Shown: piece by piece, positions 25,301-39,700 of the stretch
Layout of the letters: each line of letters begins with the position of its first letter
Position numbering within the stretch: position 1 is the first letter of the stretch
Assembly (NCBI RefSeq): GCF_035083965.1
Contig: NC_089740.1
Coordinates: forward strand, 8,980,596 to 9,044,595
Direction: 5' to 3'
Length of the DNA: 64,000 nt
From: Branchiostoma lanceolatum
Taxonomy: Eukaryota > Chordata > Leptocardii > Amphioxiformes > Branchiostomatidae
Position numbers and translations under genes: made by a program
The notes under the pieces: model-generated
Database searches by the model: none
What the model was told of the DNA's origin: nothing
Seen by the model: only the letters and a program-made list of their open reading frames with translations

Positions 25301-26499
25301 GTACCCACAGCCCCACTTTCCGCACTGTTGGATCAGGTAATCCTGTCACAATAACACGCCGCTCCCGTAGCGCGTTTCATCCCACCTGCCAGTTTGGGCG
25401 TCTTTTCTTTCAAGTGCTCCTCGAGAAACGTCTCAAGAACCTTTCCGAAGTAACTAGGGCCAACACGAGCCGCTTAAGTGGACAGGGATTTATGTGAGGA
25501 CTAAAAACATTCGCTTTCACACGGGAAACTTCCCACGCTTGTCTATCGTCGATTTTACATATATATAACGTTATATACCTTGAGGCCCTTATTTGCATAA
25601 TCAATGAGAAACATCTATAATACGTCACTCGAAAAGGTTAACATCATTTGGCGAAGGTATGAGGTCATGGAACTCATTTGAAATTCAGTTTTGCATGGGA
25701 TTCTACTTTCATGCAATGATTACCACATTATATTTATACATGTATGGAACGTTAAGAAAAACTATAATTAGCGAAAATGTAAATTAACCACCAGCTCCGT
25801 TCTTTTCTGGATCATCTGCCTACAATAAGGAGGCTACACAGACTACACTACCGTGTATGGTTAGCAATTTCGCTATTTTTCCAATTAGAGGATCTAATCT
25901 TATCTAATTCAATATTAGCTTATTTGTGTCTTCTGTTCAAAGCTATATGGTTCGGTAGTAACAAAGAAACGCTTCGAGCTGATTGAGATTTGAGTATCGC
26001 TTAGTAACACCTTGTTGTAACAAAGCCTCATGACATATAGGAATCACGGACAATTTAGTTCGTAGGGACTAAGTCCATGGTTGAAGTGTACTTCATGCAC
26101 GAGATCTGTTCTAGTAGAGTGCTTCCTGTAGTATGTTTTGATAAAACGGAGTATCATAACAAAAATGTACCACATAAAAGTAGACCGCCATCCAATGGTC
26201 ATATAAAGATGCGGAAATGACGCACATATCGAAGTTGGTACTGGCAACGCGACCATAGATAATATTGACTGAAACAACACCTAAACAAATGTTGTGTGCT
26301 TAGGTACGTATCATTATCCTTGTTGATGACCGTTTCAGGCATGTTTTTACACTAATTTTGCATACCGTATTGTTTACCCTTACAAGAAAAATTGACGGTT
26401 CTTGGTGGCAAATGTCACACCGTTTGCCCATCATTCGTTTGAATATGGATAACATACAACGTGCTCGAGATTTGCTATGTAGGTCTTCCCAATTTAATT

Positions 26500-26640
26500 A
26501 ATCTCTAAGCAGATGTTGGTGGAGGGTAAATCGTTCCGTTTTCCTAGCCGCCATTAGATATGTCAAACTGCAAACTGCATAGAATAGGGCCACTAGAAAA
26601 AGAAACGATTTAGTCTCCACCAACATCTGCTTGGAGATTA
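26500..26640. mobile_element. MITE, CCAAGCAGA-tip family, copy c
   Basis: 'aatctctaagcagatgttgg' and tggag at the left; 'ctccaccaacatctgcttgg' and agatt at the right. The inner arms continue with 'aaatcgtt' and 'aacgattt'. It is flanked by TAA/TTA. No coding capacity. Confidence 0.85.
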
Positions 26641-26958
26641 CAAGAAGACAGCGGTGTCAAAAGTGGAGGAGAGTGTCGTGACATACCCGATGTGTTCTAC
26701 CATAACATTCACAGTCTACAAGTCTGCTAACGGGCCGTCACTTAAGTTTCCACCACTGTTTGTTTAACAGACGTTAACGGAAGACATTACAACATACCTC
26801 ACTTACGTGTTAACAGACAACCGGTACCGTCTGCACTTTACAGGATAGTCTTACACTTCGACATGGGAAAGTCAAACAACATTTAGGATGCCAAAATGCA
26901 GGGATAACGGAAATACCTGACCTTACACAATAGCTCTATAATTGTACCATCATGTTGC

Positions 26959-27097
26959 TACTCTCAAAGCAGAGGTTGGTGGAGAAGATTGTGACCTTTT
27001 TATTATATGCCCCGTTTTCTGTCGGGACTCTCCACCGAAAACGGGGCATGTGATGAAAAGGTCACTATTTTCTCCACCAACTTCTGCTTGGAGAGTA
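26959..27097. mobile_element. MITE, CCAAGCAGA-tip family, copy d
   Basis: 'tactctcaaagcagaggttg' at the left and 'caacttctgcttggagagta' at the right. The inner arms include 'atgccccgttttc' and 'gaaaacggggcat', so most of the element folds into one hairpin. Confidence 0.85.
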
Positions 27098-30000
27098 TAT
27101 GTTGTTGCTTGCTAATTGACTAGTAAGAACTATCCTACCACTGTGATGAATCAATATGTATATGCGAAAATGAAAATAATCGAACATCACAACTGAACGA
27201 TGACATTATTGTAACAAAGTTTTAGGTCTAGATTTGTTGTCAACATTGTTTTCTTGTGAAGAACATTTTCTTTCTGGTGAAGAACATTTTCTTCCTTGAA
27301 TATGCATTCTTCATTAGATAATATAAGAACTAGAACAATGCATTATGTTTACAAAATATGATACATTCACTGCCTTTGTAAGATTTTTGAAGACGGTCAC
27401 AGGGAAACAGCATAAGGAAATGTGATAAAACGTGACCAAAACCGGAACGTATTTTTTTCTAAAAGCCACCACATCGAACGTAGAAACGTAAGCTTTGGAA
27501 AATGTCCTTGATTTCTAGCGATTCTTTTCTCAGCTTGCTGCAGTTTCTAGCTGATTCAACGAGCAAAAACACTTCGCACACTACACAATCCAGCATGAGG
27601 CCGAAATCTCACACGTAGAAAAACAAGGTCCAATCGTGACGTCAAACACACCTGTCACACATAAAACCATCGTTACAAACGCTCTAACGCTACATTTTGT
27701 TCACAAATCTAACCTACTTGTCAAGACATACCTGTGAAAAGTCCAGAACTCTTTTAACAACCAATCCAGGGGAGTAAAAGAAAGAAACTAGCGGTAGAAT
27801 TTGGTCCCGACGATGGAAAAACACCGCTAAACAGCCTGGAAACTATAACGTTGCTAGCCGGCTGACTGGCCCCGCCCAGAATGCATTGCGGCACCTAGCG
27901 GTACTGCATCTCGAACCTCGGACAAACATCGGGTTTAGGCGAGGTCATTCAACATATCTTTCTAAAGTTCTAGCTGTAAGAACGTTTTAAGCGTTACTAA
28001 CAATTTTGAATCAAATATCTCATGTGAAATTGCAACCACAACAAAGAAAAAACGTTACAGCAATTCTTAAAATCCTCAATAACTCTAATGGCAACTAAAA
28101 AAAATGTAACACTTGTTCTTTTTGGTCTTTGATAAAGACGATTATTATCAATTAGAACTAACACACAGACTTAAGCAAACAATCCTCATGTGAAACATTC
28201 AACTCTATCTGAAATGCTTTGCAAAACAAGTGAAGAGATCTAAGGCTTTTAATGAAAGTCTATAGCTTATTTTGTGTATTCTCTCGCTGTCAGGGGCTGA
28301 TTGGGCCCCCTCCCTGACCAGTGGAAGGGATGCTAGAAGCTTGATTTAGTCAGGCTAGTCCACAGCTGTTCTCCGGACATACTTCACCATCGACTGATAG
28401 ATAAGAAAGTCTTCTCACACGAACTTCATAACTTCGCGTGCAACAGCACCTGTTCTTATCTCAACATTCCCACGAGCCTGCTCTTCAAATACTGTTATCT
28501 TTCCAAGCTGTTGTTGTACATTTACCGATGATTTAACCGCGAGAAAGTCACATGGGGTGGTATTATGCTCTCCGAAAAGACTTGTTGAACGCTTTTTTAA
28601 AAATTCTTTATTCTATTTTTTTATCTTACCTTGGCTAAGAACTCGAGTTAGTATGATTCCTGTAGCGTCTCTAATAAACAGGCTTTTAGGGCTTACAATG
28701 TTTTTTTTCGGACGGCATATCAGTTCTATATGAACTCGATTTTCTGATGACAACCTCTGTAGAGACTACGCTTATAGGCCAATTTTCGCTTTTTTTCAGC
28801 AAGCAAAGGAGTTTGGTAGAGCCACGCGCTTAAACTGAATTGAATGCCGTACAGGTTGTACTTATCAGACGTGTTTGCCATTCTGTCCGCCACGGTTGGA
28901 CAGCGGGGAAAGAAATCCATTGTTCCGTTGAGAAAGCAGCCAGTGTTGTGTTAGACCGACATCAGTAACTAACACGCGACCCTACCCTTTACGCTTTGCT
29001 GGCAATGGACAATATTGTAACACGTCATAACTTTGTAACGACAAGAAACTTATAACCTTGACCCTCAGTCCGCCATCTTGGAATCGATTTTTTTTCTTCA
29101 AACTTAGTTATTCGATAAAAAAACATCCATATGGCCATGCTTTCAGTCTTTATCAATGAATAATTTCATATTTACAATAAAACGGCATTGTCCAGGTATT
29201 TCGTCATTGACCATCGTGATATATTCAGTAACGGGAGAGGAGGCACGAGTCTGTAGTGTCCCAAGAATTTAGCAAAGCACACGTGGTCACTAACTCTTAG
29301 TGCCAAAGTTATTAAGCGTTATGAATATTTACTTTCTTGTTCAAAAAGCTATTTGCAGTTGCCATATCTAATTTCATTGGAAGTTGAAACATAGTCTGTG
29401 TTGTATAGCAGGCATGGCCGACCGTCTGTGTAACACATACACTAGCATATACCAAGTACTTTTCAATCGTCTTTTACAATGCTCGATGTGAGGGGAGCTT
29501 CCATATGATAGTAAATGGCTGTGGACTGGTAGCAAAGAATGATTCGGTAGTCATGTCCACAAATAAATCAGGGATAGCCACCATTTTGGTCACAACGAAG
29601 TTTACAATGCATTAGGATAGAAAACAGTGAATCGTATAACAAAAGAAGAAAGGTATAAATCAATTTCAAAAGTGATGAAAGTTACTTACTGCTCAGTCCG
29701 ATCCTGGTTCGTTTGAAATACACCTCATATGATACGTCGTCACCCCGGCCCTCCACGCTTCTCTTCCACCTTTTCAATCGATATATATGTGTCCATCAAC
29801 CAATCGTTACCTCAGTCAAAACAAGAAGATAACCTCGCATATAGTCCGATAATGGACGTACACGTCTCGTACTTAGCTGTGCTCAGGCTATTAGCCTTGG
29901 CAACTGTCACCTTCGCGATATTCCGGGGGACTTTGTAGCGATAGCTCCCGTCAATATGTACCCAGGAGCCACTAGATACCAATCTGTGCTTACTTTGGAG

Positions 30001-33000
30001 CAACAGAATGCTGAGATATCTAGATCTCTTAATTTGGACAACCTGGCTGAAAGATATTGTGATGTAGGTCCCGTCCTAGCTGTACGGTCGTCCGGTGGTT
30101 ACTGATAATATGATTACAGTACTCTTGATCTGCAGCGTTGGTCCTGGAATAGTCTCTTCGCGCGGTGACAGCGCTATGTTGTTTCCCTCAGAGCGCTGGT
30201 AACGTACATGTATGGCTGAGTTTGTGATGTTTACCGGTCATTAGCGGTACGGTTCGCTGATGTAGTCCCCCTGTGTGGTCAAAGGGGCACCGGGATGAGA
30301 GCTTGTCGAAGGCAGGTTGTTGGATACTGCCGCCGTGGTTCTCGACTCCGAGCGGCGACTTTAATTAATCCCACAACAGACAGACGACGGGGGGAGAGAA
30401 AAACATTCGGAAGCTACCATTTTCAGTTCAGAATTTTGCAACAGACCAATTGTTAACATAAAGTTTTAAAATTGGCTTTTTATGTGTCTTAAGTTGTAGC
30501 AAACACACTATAGTGTAATAACGCACCATTCAGTCAAGTTTGAACTCATTGATTGAGTTTTTCTACTTCATTAAAATTAGACGACCCCTTAGAACGTGCT
30601 ACGATGGAATGTTCTTGGCAAATACAACTCAACCTCTGAAGCAAACACTGCCCACGTCAAAAGCCTTCTATATTGTTTTCCTTGCCGCTGGAGTGTTTGC
30701 TTGAAAGTTAAAGAAGTATCGACGTTTCGAGTCGCCCCGTCAACTCCGGCGCGACTAGGGCATTCGTGTTGGTGTCAGACCGGGGAAACATGATAGTGGC
30801 GCCGTCACATCTGTCACAGGTCGTCGTAAGATTTTCATGTCGAAGGATTTTCAAGAACCAACTGCCAGCAGTGATCCAAAACAGCCTTTTTGGCAACAAG
30901 AGAACTCGATTCTGTACGATACATGTACGACTATCTCAAGAATGCCCTCAGTTTTCAATCGTAGGACGAATAAGAATTTTACCAGGCCCTAGGGATACTA
31001 CATGGTATTGAAATTGTTTAGGTTCATTTGTTGTATCCAAAATTCTCTTTGACAAATTTTGCTGTAGAAATTTGATGACAAGTTCGTTGTTGTCTTGACC
31101 TGTTTTTTCTGTGATGACTGAAGCACTGCAGACTGTCTTAGATGAAGCCAGTGTAAAAGTGCATGCTAGAAATGCCCAGATATCGAGGAATGGAATTCAC
31201 CTCTAAATACAAGTCAATTTTGGTCATTTTTGTCATGGAAGTAAAAGATATGTTAAAAGTGAAGTCGGCATTCGTGACTGTGTTTTGAAGCAAAAGCAAC
31301 ACCATCAAAATCACATACTGAACTGTCCTGGTGTTGTCATGTAAAATAAAGAATCGGTAAAGAAAAACCATAGCGACGATGGCGTTTGTAAGGTCACACG
31401 TAGCACATGTAGTGGTTTCTCTGGTATTCGTGGCTATGTTAAGAATCGTTGATAACCTTACAGACAAACATCTCACTAAGTACACTTTAAAGAGTGATCG
31501 GCTGAACCATACCTCAAATTTTGCAAAATAAACGCAATATGATGTCACAAGTAAAATGTTCACTGTATAATCATAAATAAAGATCATCTTATATCTCGTC
31601 CTTGAGATGTTAAGATTGTCACTTTTCATCTTTTATTTTCTTTTTGATTTAGGAAGATTATTTCTTTAAACTGGCCCAGTTATTGGAATGGTCATAAACT
31701 TGTAACGTTACATTCATACACATACACATACACGGACTACTGGATTCTAAGTGTCCTACTCCCATCATATACTAGTGCAGTATAGCCTTAAGGTAAGTTA
31801 TACTTGTGTCTTTGATTACCGAGACTTTCATGGCCAAGTTTTGTTCCAAAATCTATTTAACCTTGAAAGCTTACATACTCTTCGGCCGTGGCCGTTTTTC
31901 AAGAGTTCAAGGGAGGAGGTCAGAGGTCTTGCCTTGTTGGGATGAGGGTAGACTTAACGGGGTAACCAATGACCTCTACAATTGTAGGTGCCTATACGTG
32001 TCAAAACATGTGCATTAGGGGTAGGCTTAAATGTTTACAGAAGAGGGCTTTTGTATCCGTTTTTCCAGTGTTTTTTGTAAGTGTTAAGAATGACGCTCAA
32101 AATCAGTCACACAAGCTAGTTAATTATGTTCTACAAATCGAACAGAATTCCGAATCTATCCAAGCACCAACAAGCGTCAATCGAAGAGAAGCCGCTAGGG
32201 GGCCAACATTGACCTTAATCTTCGTCGATCTTCTTAAGTTCTACGCACATACCAAATTCAATCATAATCCTTCTTGATGTATACCAGCATGAAGATTCGC
32301 AAACACTGACACACCGCCGAAAACAATACCTTCATTCACGGAGTTAATAAAACACGGCTGTTGACAACCCCTTCCCCCCACGAACAACCAATACAATACT
32401 GATAACATACTCATTAATTCCGTGGACAAGGAGACGTGCCGATGTTAATACGGGGCACTTGCCCAATGATTGTACCCGTGTTCTCACATCTCTCTGATCG
32501 TCAACACTAGATTCTAGCACATATCGGGTTCTAGCATAGTCTACTAGTATTTGTTGATTTGAAGTCAAGAATAACCTTATATTAGTCAAAGCCATTAGCA
32601 AAATTAGTTTATTCAGGATAGGAGACTGATGAAAATGGTTCCTAGGCAGAGTTAGAGAGGGCAAACAGTTACTCGCCACTGCGGAATTCAAGAAGTCAAA
32701 GTCTATCACCGCGCTATGGTAACGCACGTAATACTGCTTACCACGCAATTAGCCTGAGTGCCGTCTACTGATAAACTAACTAGGATTGCACACTAACACT
32801 GATAAACTAACAAGTCTTCTATGGCTGTACTAGATTGATAATAGACCTTCATATATTGTTTTATAATTTCAATAACGTGTTTGTAATTTAGTTTTAATTT
32901 TCGGCAATTCATTATACATTATCACTGCGGACATCTAATGTTGCAAAACGCAAGAACGTTAACTCAGTCGAACCATTAATCCTGCCCATTGTAGCTACTT

Positions 33001-33351
33001 TTCCTCATAGACCACATTTTGAAGTCACTTTGTCAGTTTGGCCATCTATGGCTGTATTAGGTTGATGAGAGACCTTCATTCAATGTACAGAAACTTATAT
33101 CGGACGACGATTCAACTTAAAGTCGACACCAGAGAAGATGGCATTTCATATGTCTTTCGTGCACTGCTGGCCATTGCAGAATTTCAAATTATTTTGTCAG
33201 TCAATCAGCCGACTAGAAATATACATGTTCAACGGATTCACAGACAAGAAAGCTCATGCTTGTGTGTGTTCTTCATGGATGATTTATTGTAGCGTATCGA
33301 CCCGCGTGCCTGTCAGCCGATCTCAGCTTGTACAAGTTTGCGCAAGGCGGG

Positions 33352-33980
33352 GCGTCCAACATACGGGCACTGAAATCAGACGATAATGTTAACTTTAGAG
33401 ATTAATGACGCAAATAGTGACGAGCTGATAGGCTGTTCAACATCCGGGCACTAAAATCAGACTACATATATTGTTAACATTTATCATCTGATTCTGAGAC
33501 ACACTGCAGAGGCGCACTGATAATTAGGTTGGTCCTACAACATCCGGGCACTGAAATCGGACAATAATTCTAACATTATAGATTAGTGACGCAAATAGTG
33601 GCGCGCTGATAACAGGTGGGCTATTCAACATCCGGGCACAGAAATCAGACGATATTGTTAACATTAAAGGTTAATGTGACACATTGTAGCACAATGATAA
33701 AACGTTATGGTGGGCTGTCCAACTTCTGAATCAGACGATAATGTTAGCTCTAGAGATTAATGATGAAATATTACTGCAAGTTCTTGCCCGTAGGCTAAAT
33801 GCAAATACATTTAACATGAAAAGAACGGACAGACAGTGAACAATGTAGTATTCTACAACTCTTGTATAACTACTGACACTAGATTCTACCTTAATGATAT
33901 GCTAAACATTGCCACGCTGATATAAGGTGGGCTGTCCAACATCCGGGCACTGAAATCAGACGATATTGTTGAGTGAGGAA
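33352..33980. repeat. Degenerate minisatellite, unit about 80-100 bp, six copies
   Basis: The core 'caacatccgggcactgaaat' plus 'cagacgatattgttaac' recurs at about 33354, 33433, 33533, 33622, 33717 (truncated) and 33934. Between cores are 'ttagagattaatgacgcaaa' and 'gctgat' variants. A larger gap separates the last two copies. It lies 0.8-1.4 kb upstream of the fibrinogen-domain gene. Confidence 0.85.
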
Positions 33981-34689
33981 TAACCCAAGAGAGGGGCAAA
34001 CTGCCGACAAATGCCTTTTGCATCAAATTACAAAATGGAAAGTTCATCATAAAGTTCTAGTTGCCCATTTCCTACCCTACATTAAACATAAAATCGGCTT
34101 GATCAATAAAAGTACATGAGAGGTACTCATAGCACAGAGATTTCAAAGAAGTTCATAGAGATCGATGGAACAAGGTGTACAAGAAAAGAGATACGGAGAT
34201 GGTATTCTTTCCATTGGTGTCGGCAGTGTTGTCTCAAGGTCAATGCAGATCGACTCATATTGACTGCTGTTCACGACAAAGTCGCCAGGGTGCAAAGGAG
34301 AATAGGGCGGAATACTTATGGGTCAATGACCTGCTCGAAGCGTTTTCGTGCTTCAACTTCCTCAGCGGATAGTGTAGACAGACACCAAGAGTTCTCGTGA
34401 CCGATGGAAGTGATCTTTATTCCAAGGTACTCATGCCCTCTCCTTTCTATTCTTGTTTTCAGTCTGTCTTGTCTGGCGCACTGCCAGGTTCCTGGTTTGG
34501 GCGGTAAAGCTGAGGACAGGAAGTCTCTGACAGATAGATTAACGTGATTCTGCATTTTTCAAGATAAACAGTCTCAGTGGTACGGAACAGCCGGGCAGTC
34601 TTGCACAGTCAAACCTAGCCATGCCCACACAGTCACGCACACGTACAGTCATATATACACATGTACTGTGTGCATTTCTCAGAAATATA

Positions 34690-34722
34690 GGGGATATATA
34701 TAATCACATATATATATAGAGA
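34690..34722 (+). promoter_or_regulatory. Possible TATA region of the fibrinogen-domain gene
   Basis: Two TATATATA runs (34695-34722) lie 50-80 bases before the ATG at 34773, suitable for a TATA-type promoter with a short 5' UTR. Position only; simple AT repeat is the alternative. Confidence 0.3.
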
Positions 34723-34772
34723 GAGAGATCGTATGCGCTACATTACAATAGCATTTTCTTCACTCACGAACA

Positions 34773-36408
34773 ATGGCTCCAGCATTTCCTCGCCTCTCAA
34801 CGTTCGTTCTGACTCTTGTGTCTCTGTCGAGTGCTCGGCTAGTCGAAGAGCCACTGTCGAACGAGAAATGTGAGTGTAACCCTGTGATCAATTGTGGGAA
34901 TCCGGTAGTGAATTGTGGGAACGAGAACGCACTGAGAGCAGAGTTGGAGCAGATCAAAATCGCCATGGACCAACTTCCGCAGATGATAGCTGATTGGCCT
35001 AAAGGTAAGACAAATTAGTAGCCTTCTAACGTGCTACTTCCTTGAAGTTACAGATTGGCCTACAGGTCAGACACCCCTAGCAAAAGGTACATCAACAGCT
35101 ATAGAAACAGTACTAAGTAGTTGCCAGGGACATAGAACTGGATTATTTTGAGATTATTCGAGTAAAAAGCGATCTGACTTGTTCAAGGGGCGACCATTGG
35201 TTCTCGGTTACAAAGAGGAACTAGTTTTAAACCGTATCATTGCGTTATTACCACTGTTATTTTTTCTATTGTACCTTCGAACACAGCTAACGTCAACGAC
35301 ACAAAAGCTGATAAACCCCAAGACTGCCAGGATATCATTGACAACGACGAGACCACTCCCAGCGGCGTGTACATGGTTTATCCACGGGACAACCTGGGCG
35401 GCTTCCTGGTCTTCTGTGATATGGACACGGACGGAGGCGGATGGACGGTACGTGTGTGATATGGCTGTAGTTGTTAATGCTATCATCTAATTACTACACA
35501 AGAATGAATCTTAAGAAATTCAATTTCAGGCTGAATGAGTCTTAGCTTTGTTGTTTTGCTCCTGAAGCTGTTCCAAAGACGCCAAGACGGAACAGTGGAC
35601 TTTTACAGGAACTGGAGGGACTACAAGACCGGCTTCCCTTCCAACCTGAACGGCGAGTTCTGGCTGGGGAACGACAACTTGTACCGCCTGGCTGTGCAGA
35701 AAGTCTACCAACTCAGGGTGGATATGGAGGATGTGGAGGGGAACACGGCGTACGCGGCTTACGACACGTTTGCCATCTCGCCAGAATCACAGAACTACAA
35801 GCTCCTCATAGGGACTTACAGCGGTACTGCAGGTAAGGTTGTCTGTTTTCCTCGTACACACCAAGGCGCCGTGCGGACGACTTGTTTTTCTTCTACGGAT
35901 TATCAAATTTCGGGTTTGCATTTACAAAACTGTCTATGTATAATGTTCAAGGGTAAAATCCTTCTTGCACCATTCTAAGCATAGGAGCGGTGCCTATCTC
36001 CGCCTCTATAGCCCTCGGACCACACAGGGAAGTACGGTGGGAGAATAGCACTCTTGTAGTATATATTGCCACAGTAAAATGGAAAACTGGCTACAAGAAC
36101 GGTTAACTCACACCACTGCTTTTATGGTCAGGTGATAGATATTTGTCTTCGTTACAGGAGATAGCCTGTCCTATCATAATGGAAGGCCATTCAGTACCAA
36201 GGACAAAGACAACGACGAGCACTCGTCCAGCTGTGCTCTGGTACATAAAGGAGCGTGGTGGTACGGTGAATGCCGCCACTCTAACCTAAACAGCCTGTAC
36301 CACCTGGGTCCTCACGAAAGCTACGCCGACGGCGTCAACTGGAAGGATTGGAAGGGCAACAAATATTCCTTAAAGCGCACGGAGATGAAAATCCGACCAA
36401 CGCCATAA
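34773..36408 (+). CDS. Secreted fibrinogen-domain (FReD) protein (4 exons, 302 aa)
   Basis: Exons: 34773-35004, 35287-35447, 35568-35832, 36158-36408; phases 1, 0, 1 all match. The N-terminus is a signal peptide (about residues 1-21), then a short cysteine motif ([17 protein letters not shown]) and a brief helical stretch, likely for oligomerisation. A complete fibrinogen C-terminal domain fills about residues 90-302: [48 protein letters not shown], the DKDND calcium loop, and the closing [15 protein letters not shown] and MKIRP. Both domain disulfide cysteine pairs are present. Ficolin- and tachylectin-type members bind acetylated sugars on microbes; that role here is inference. A partial inverted copy lies 6 kb downstream. 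Confidence 0.95.
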
Positions 36409-36692
36409 AGTCACACATTGTATATACCTAACCAAAGAGGTTTGTAGTCATCGGTAGTAGTTGATGCTTAAGGAGACTTTGCTGATATTTTGGATGACCG
36501 TACTCTGCTTTGTTTTGTTCGAACCTATACCGATTTGTCTATGCGTTGTTATCACATATCAATTGCCAATGAATTGGTCATGTCGTGACTGATTTCCGTA
36601 ACACTGTGCATTCTATACATGTTTACATCACAGCACAACTAGCGTCATTCGCCTGAACTGTGAAGGTTATCAATGACCAGTGTCGCAACTAC

Positions 36693-36698
36693 AATAAA
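36693..36698 (+). promoter_or_regulatory. Polyadenylation signal of the fibrinogen-domain gene
   Basis: AATAAA 285 bases after the stop codon, in AT-rich 3' flank. Confidence 0.6.
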
Positions 36699-36719
36699 AT
36701 AGTAAAGGTCGCTTTGATA

Positions 36720-39700
36720 ATCATGTTCTGTTTGACATTTTTTGTAATCTAACCTAAATTGAGAGTAGGTAATTTTACCCCATTATTTGTGTATATATGA
36801 AGAGGTGCAAGATCGTACGTTTGTTAGCATGATGATGTTTACCTGCCTGTTTTGCTGTGGCTGTGGACACAACCATGTAATTCGTTACCATGTTTAAAGT
36901 CCAGCGTGTGTCAGTTTTTTTCTATAAGTACATTTAGAAAATGCATCTCTCAGTTGTCAGTATCTATCAACAATGGTATCTCCAAATTATCAGATTATAA
37001 CTAGTACAAAAGTACACGTTATGTGCCCTGATTTTTTTCCTCACTTGAACAGAACGACTGTGAAGTTTTCGTTTTTCCAGATCGCAACAGTCTCGGCTTC
37101 TGCCCCTCTCCTTAGAGCTCCGTGCCCTTTGACCTGTACAGGTAGTCAGCCACCAGGTCTCAGTGTGTCTCTGGCCAGGTCAGGCTCAACAGTATGTACA
37201 TGGACAGGGCAGAAGACAAACACACATTAAAACATTAGCTTTGCGGCTTAGCTATATGAAACAGATCTAGATATAGTTCTTGATCTTGATCTGATCATCA
37301 AAACAAACTGCCCCACTGCTGACAGCTTAGAACTTTAAAAATAACATTGATATTTAAACAATTCGAACATTCGATACAGGTTTTGAACAGTGTTTTGTTT
37401 CCCTGCAGATAGAGAGGCGTCGATCCCTGCCCTCTAAACAATTCTTCATGACGAAAAAAGCTTCTTGAGTGACTCATATACAACCACTCCTATGTGATAT
37501 TACCTACATGTACATGTGAAACAAAGGCATCAAATCGAAGTCCACAGCGGCGTACACTGGATTTGTATTATGAGAGCAGCTGAAATACATTGAATAATTC
37601 ATTCATAAAAGCTTCAAGGCAAAATGTCGCAAAACTATGTCATTTCACTTAATTTTATATCTTTATTAAAACTTGGTTGTATATGACAGTTTCGTGAAAA
37701 TAGGGTTGAAACTGCAAAACTGAAACAACTTTCATGTCACCCTAGTTTCCCTCAATTTACCTCGTACAGATCTGTTTCCCAACTACGGAAATCTTTAGTG
37801 ACTTCTTTTAATTGTGGGTATAAAACAAGTAAACAAGGAAGAGTATACGAGAAGTTAGACAGTACAGAATATAAAATGTCTATATTACAATCCATAGTCT
37901 TTTTCACAAACATGCTAATCAACTTACTAAGGAGTAAAACCGTAAGGGGGGAGAAAACAGAAAAGATCAGGCAAGTAACCAGTGCAGGGATCCAACCTCC
38001 TGGGTTATAACACCGGGAACGAACCAGACTGCAAACATTGCATCGGCAAATGAGAGAAAAGCACAAGAGAAAGATAGTGTAGTCCTGGAAAATACCTACC
38101 TCCGTGGAGGGGAGCTCTGAAAACTCAAATCCAGATCGTACACCGTATTCGTGTCCGTACAACGTGCTAGCGATCAAAACCATAGAGAGGGGGGTAACCA
38201 TATCTATTACTGTCCATCAGCATTGGAACATTTTGGGTGTGTGATATCTTCTTATCATGTGCAAACTACACCACCATGCCTCCAGAGCCTTTGCTCTGAC
38301 GTTTCCCTCGCCGGCACTATGTATTTAAGCCCCTGTTTGGGAATAAGGGGCACTGGTGTTGTTACAAGACAAATGTCGGCTATTATTAGCCTTTCAAACA
38401 TTTTCAATTCAGGCAAGAAGCCCGCACCAGCATCATAGTCCTATAAACAAGGCATATAATTTGGGTGTCCGCTCAGTCCAGACTTCGTCCATGCAGGACT
38501 CGGTGGTGTACAATATTCCAATCTGTTTGCACTAAGTACGGTTCACAACTTTGTAAGTCCATCTGTAGGCCCTTGGCCTGTTGGGAAGATCATTGTCACA
38601 ATCACACCCATGGTGATAACCCCTGCGTTTGTGCAAATGTACAGTAATAGATATGATCACTCTACTCCATGGTTCTAAACTCTAGCAACGTTGCATGGAC
38701 AAGAAAACTGCGCACAATTTGAATAAGACTCGACAGAAACCTCCTCAATGAAGAAAAGTATCATTTAGGACTGCACAATCTTCCGCCTATGATTTTCTTT
38801 CATCTGTCAACGCAACGTTCGCAGTCAGGGTCCATCCCGGTACTGTAACCCAGGAGACCGAATCCCCTGCACTGGTCACGTGACCGACAATTCCTGTTTT
38901 CTTCCAACTCACGATTGAACTCCTCAGCAAGTTGATTTGCATGTTTGTGAAAAATACTATAAATCATAAAGAAGGCACCTTGTATCCTCTACTGTCAAAT
39001 TTCTCGTTATAATCTTCTTCGTTCAACTTATTTCGGAACCACAATCAAAACAGGTAACTAAAGATTAAAGTGGTGGGGGATGATGTGGTGTGGGAGATAA
39101 GGGTAGGGAAAATAAGGGGTGGGGATGAAGGGTGTGCATAAAGGGAAGCGAAAAGAAGGAGGAAAGATGGTGGTATATGTAAATGAAAGGAAATTTCTCT
39201 GACCTGCTTTTAAATTGTCTCCAAGCAGACGTAAGGATCCGGAGGAAACCAATGACTACACAAATTCGATACTAGAAAAGAGAACAAAATGAATGGCAAC
39301 TGGTGGAAACCACTTTCAGTGAGAATGAGCCGTATCTTTACATCTGCTTGGAGATCAATTTTGTAGTCTTTACATGGCATCCAGGAGACATGCAGCAGCT
39401 TCGGAAGTACATCAGTGATTGTTGGGGAGGGCGAGGGTGCTCACATTCTCATCTATACAATGGCTTCACTCTGACGACCTAAAGTAAACAACAAAATAGG
39501 AGTCTTAAAATTCTAGCTTCCACGGTGGTCTGTCACTAGGGTATTCTTTCCCGTTGCTACGCGCGTTCGACAAGGTATCGGGTTACCCGGGGCAACGTTT
39601 TGGCTAACGGCAAAACATTTATGAATAAACAAAATAGTTGGGACGGGAAAATTTGGTAAAAATAAAACGGAATAGGCGATTTTGCAAACTTTGAATGTCG

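Larger units (their letters stand above)
25305..33340. other. Gene-free interval
   Basis: About 8 kb, AT-rich. It holds two MITEs (26500, 26959; listed separately) and no gene I can support. A 163-codon minus frame at 31138-31629 and shorter ones have no domain or splice context. Confidence 0.5.

Noticed and set aside
31138-31629. 163-codon minus-strand frame with hydrophobic stretches
   Set aside because: AT-rich, no family motif, no regular membrane-helix spacing and no splice context; it fits a chance frame.
34316-34555. 79-codon minus frame next to the fibrinogen-domain gene with protein-like composition
   Set aside because: No domain recognised, no supported acceptor or donor, and no second exon found; left out as a gene.
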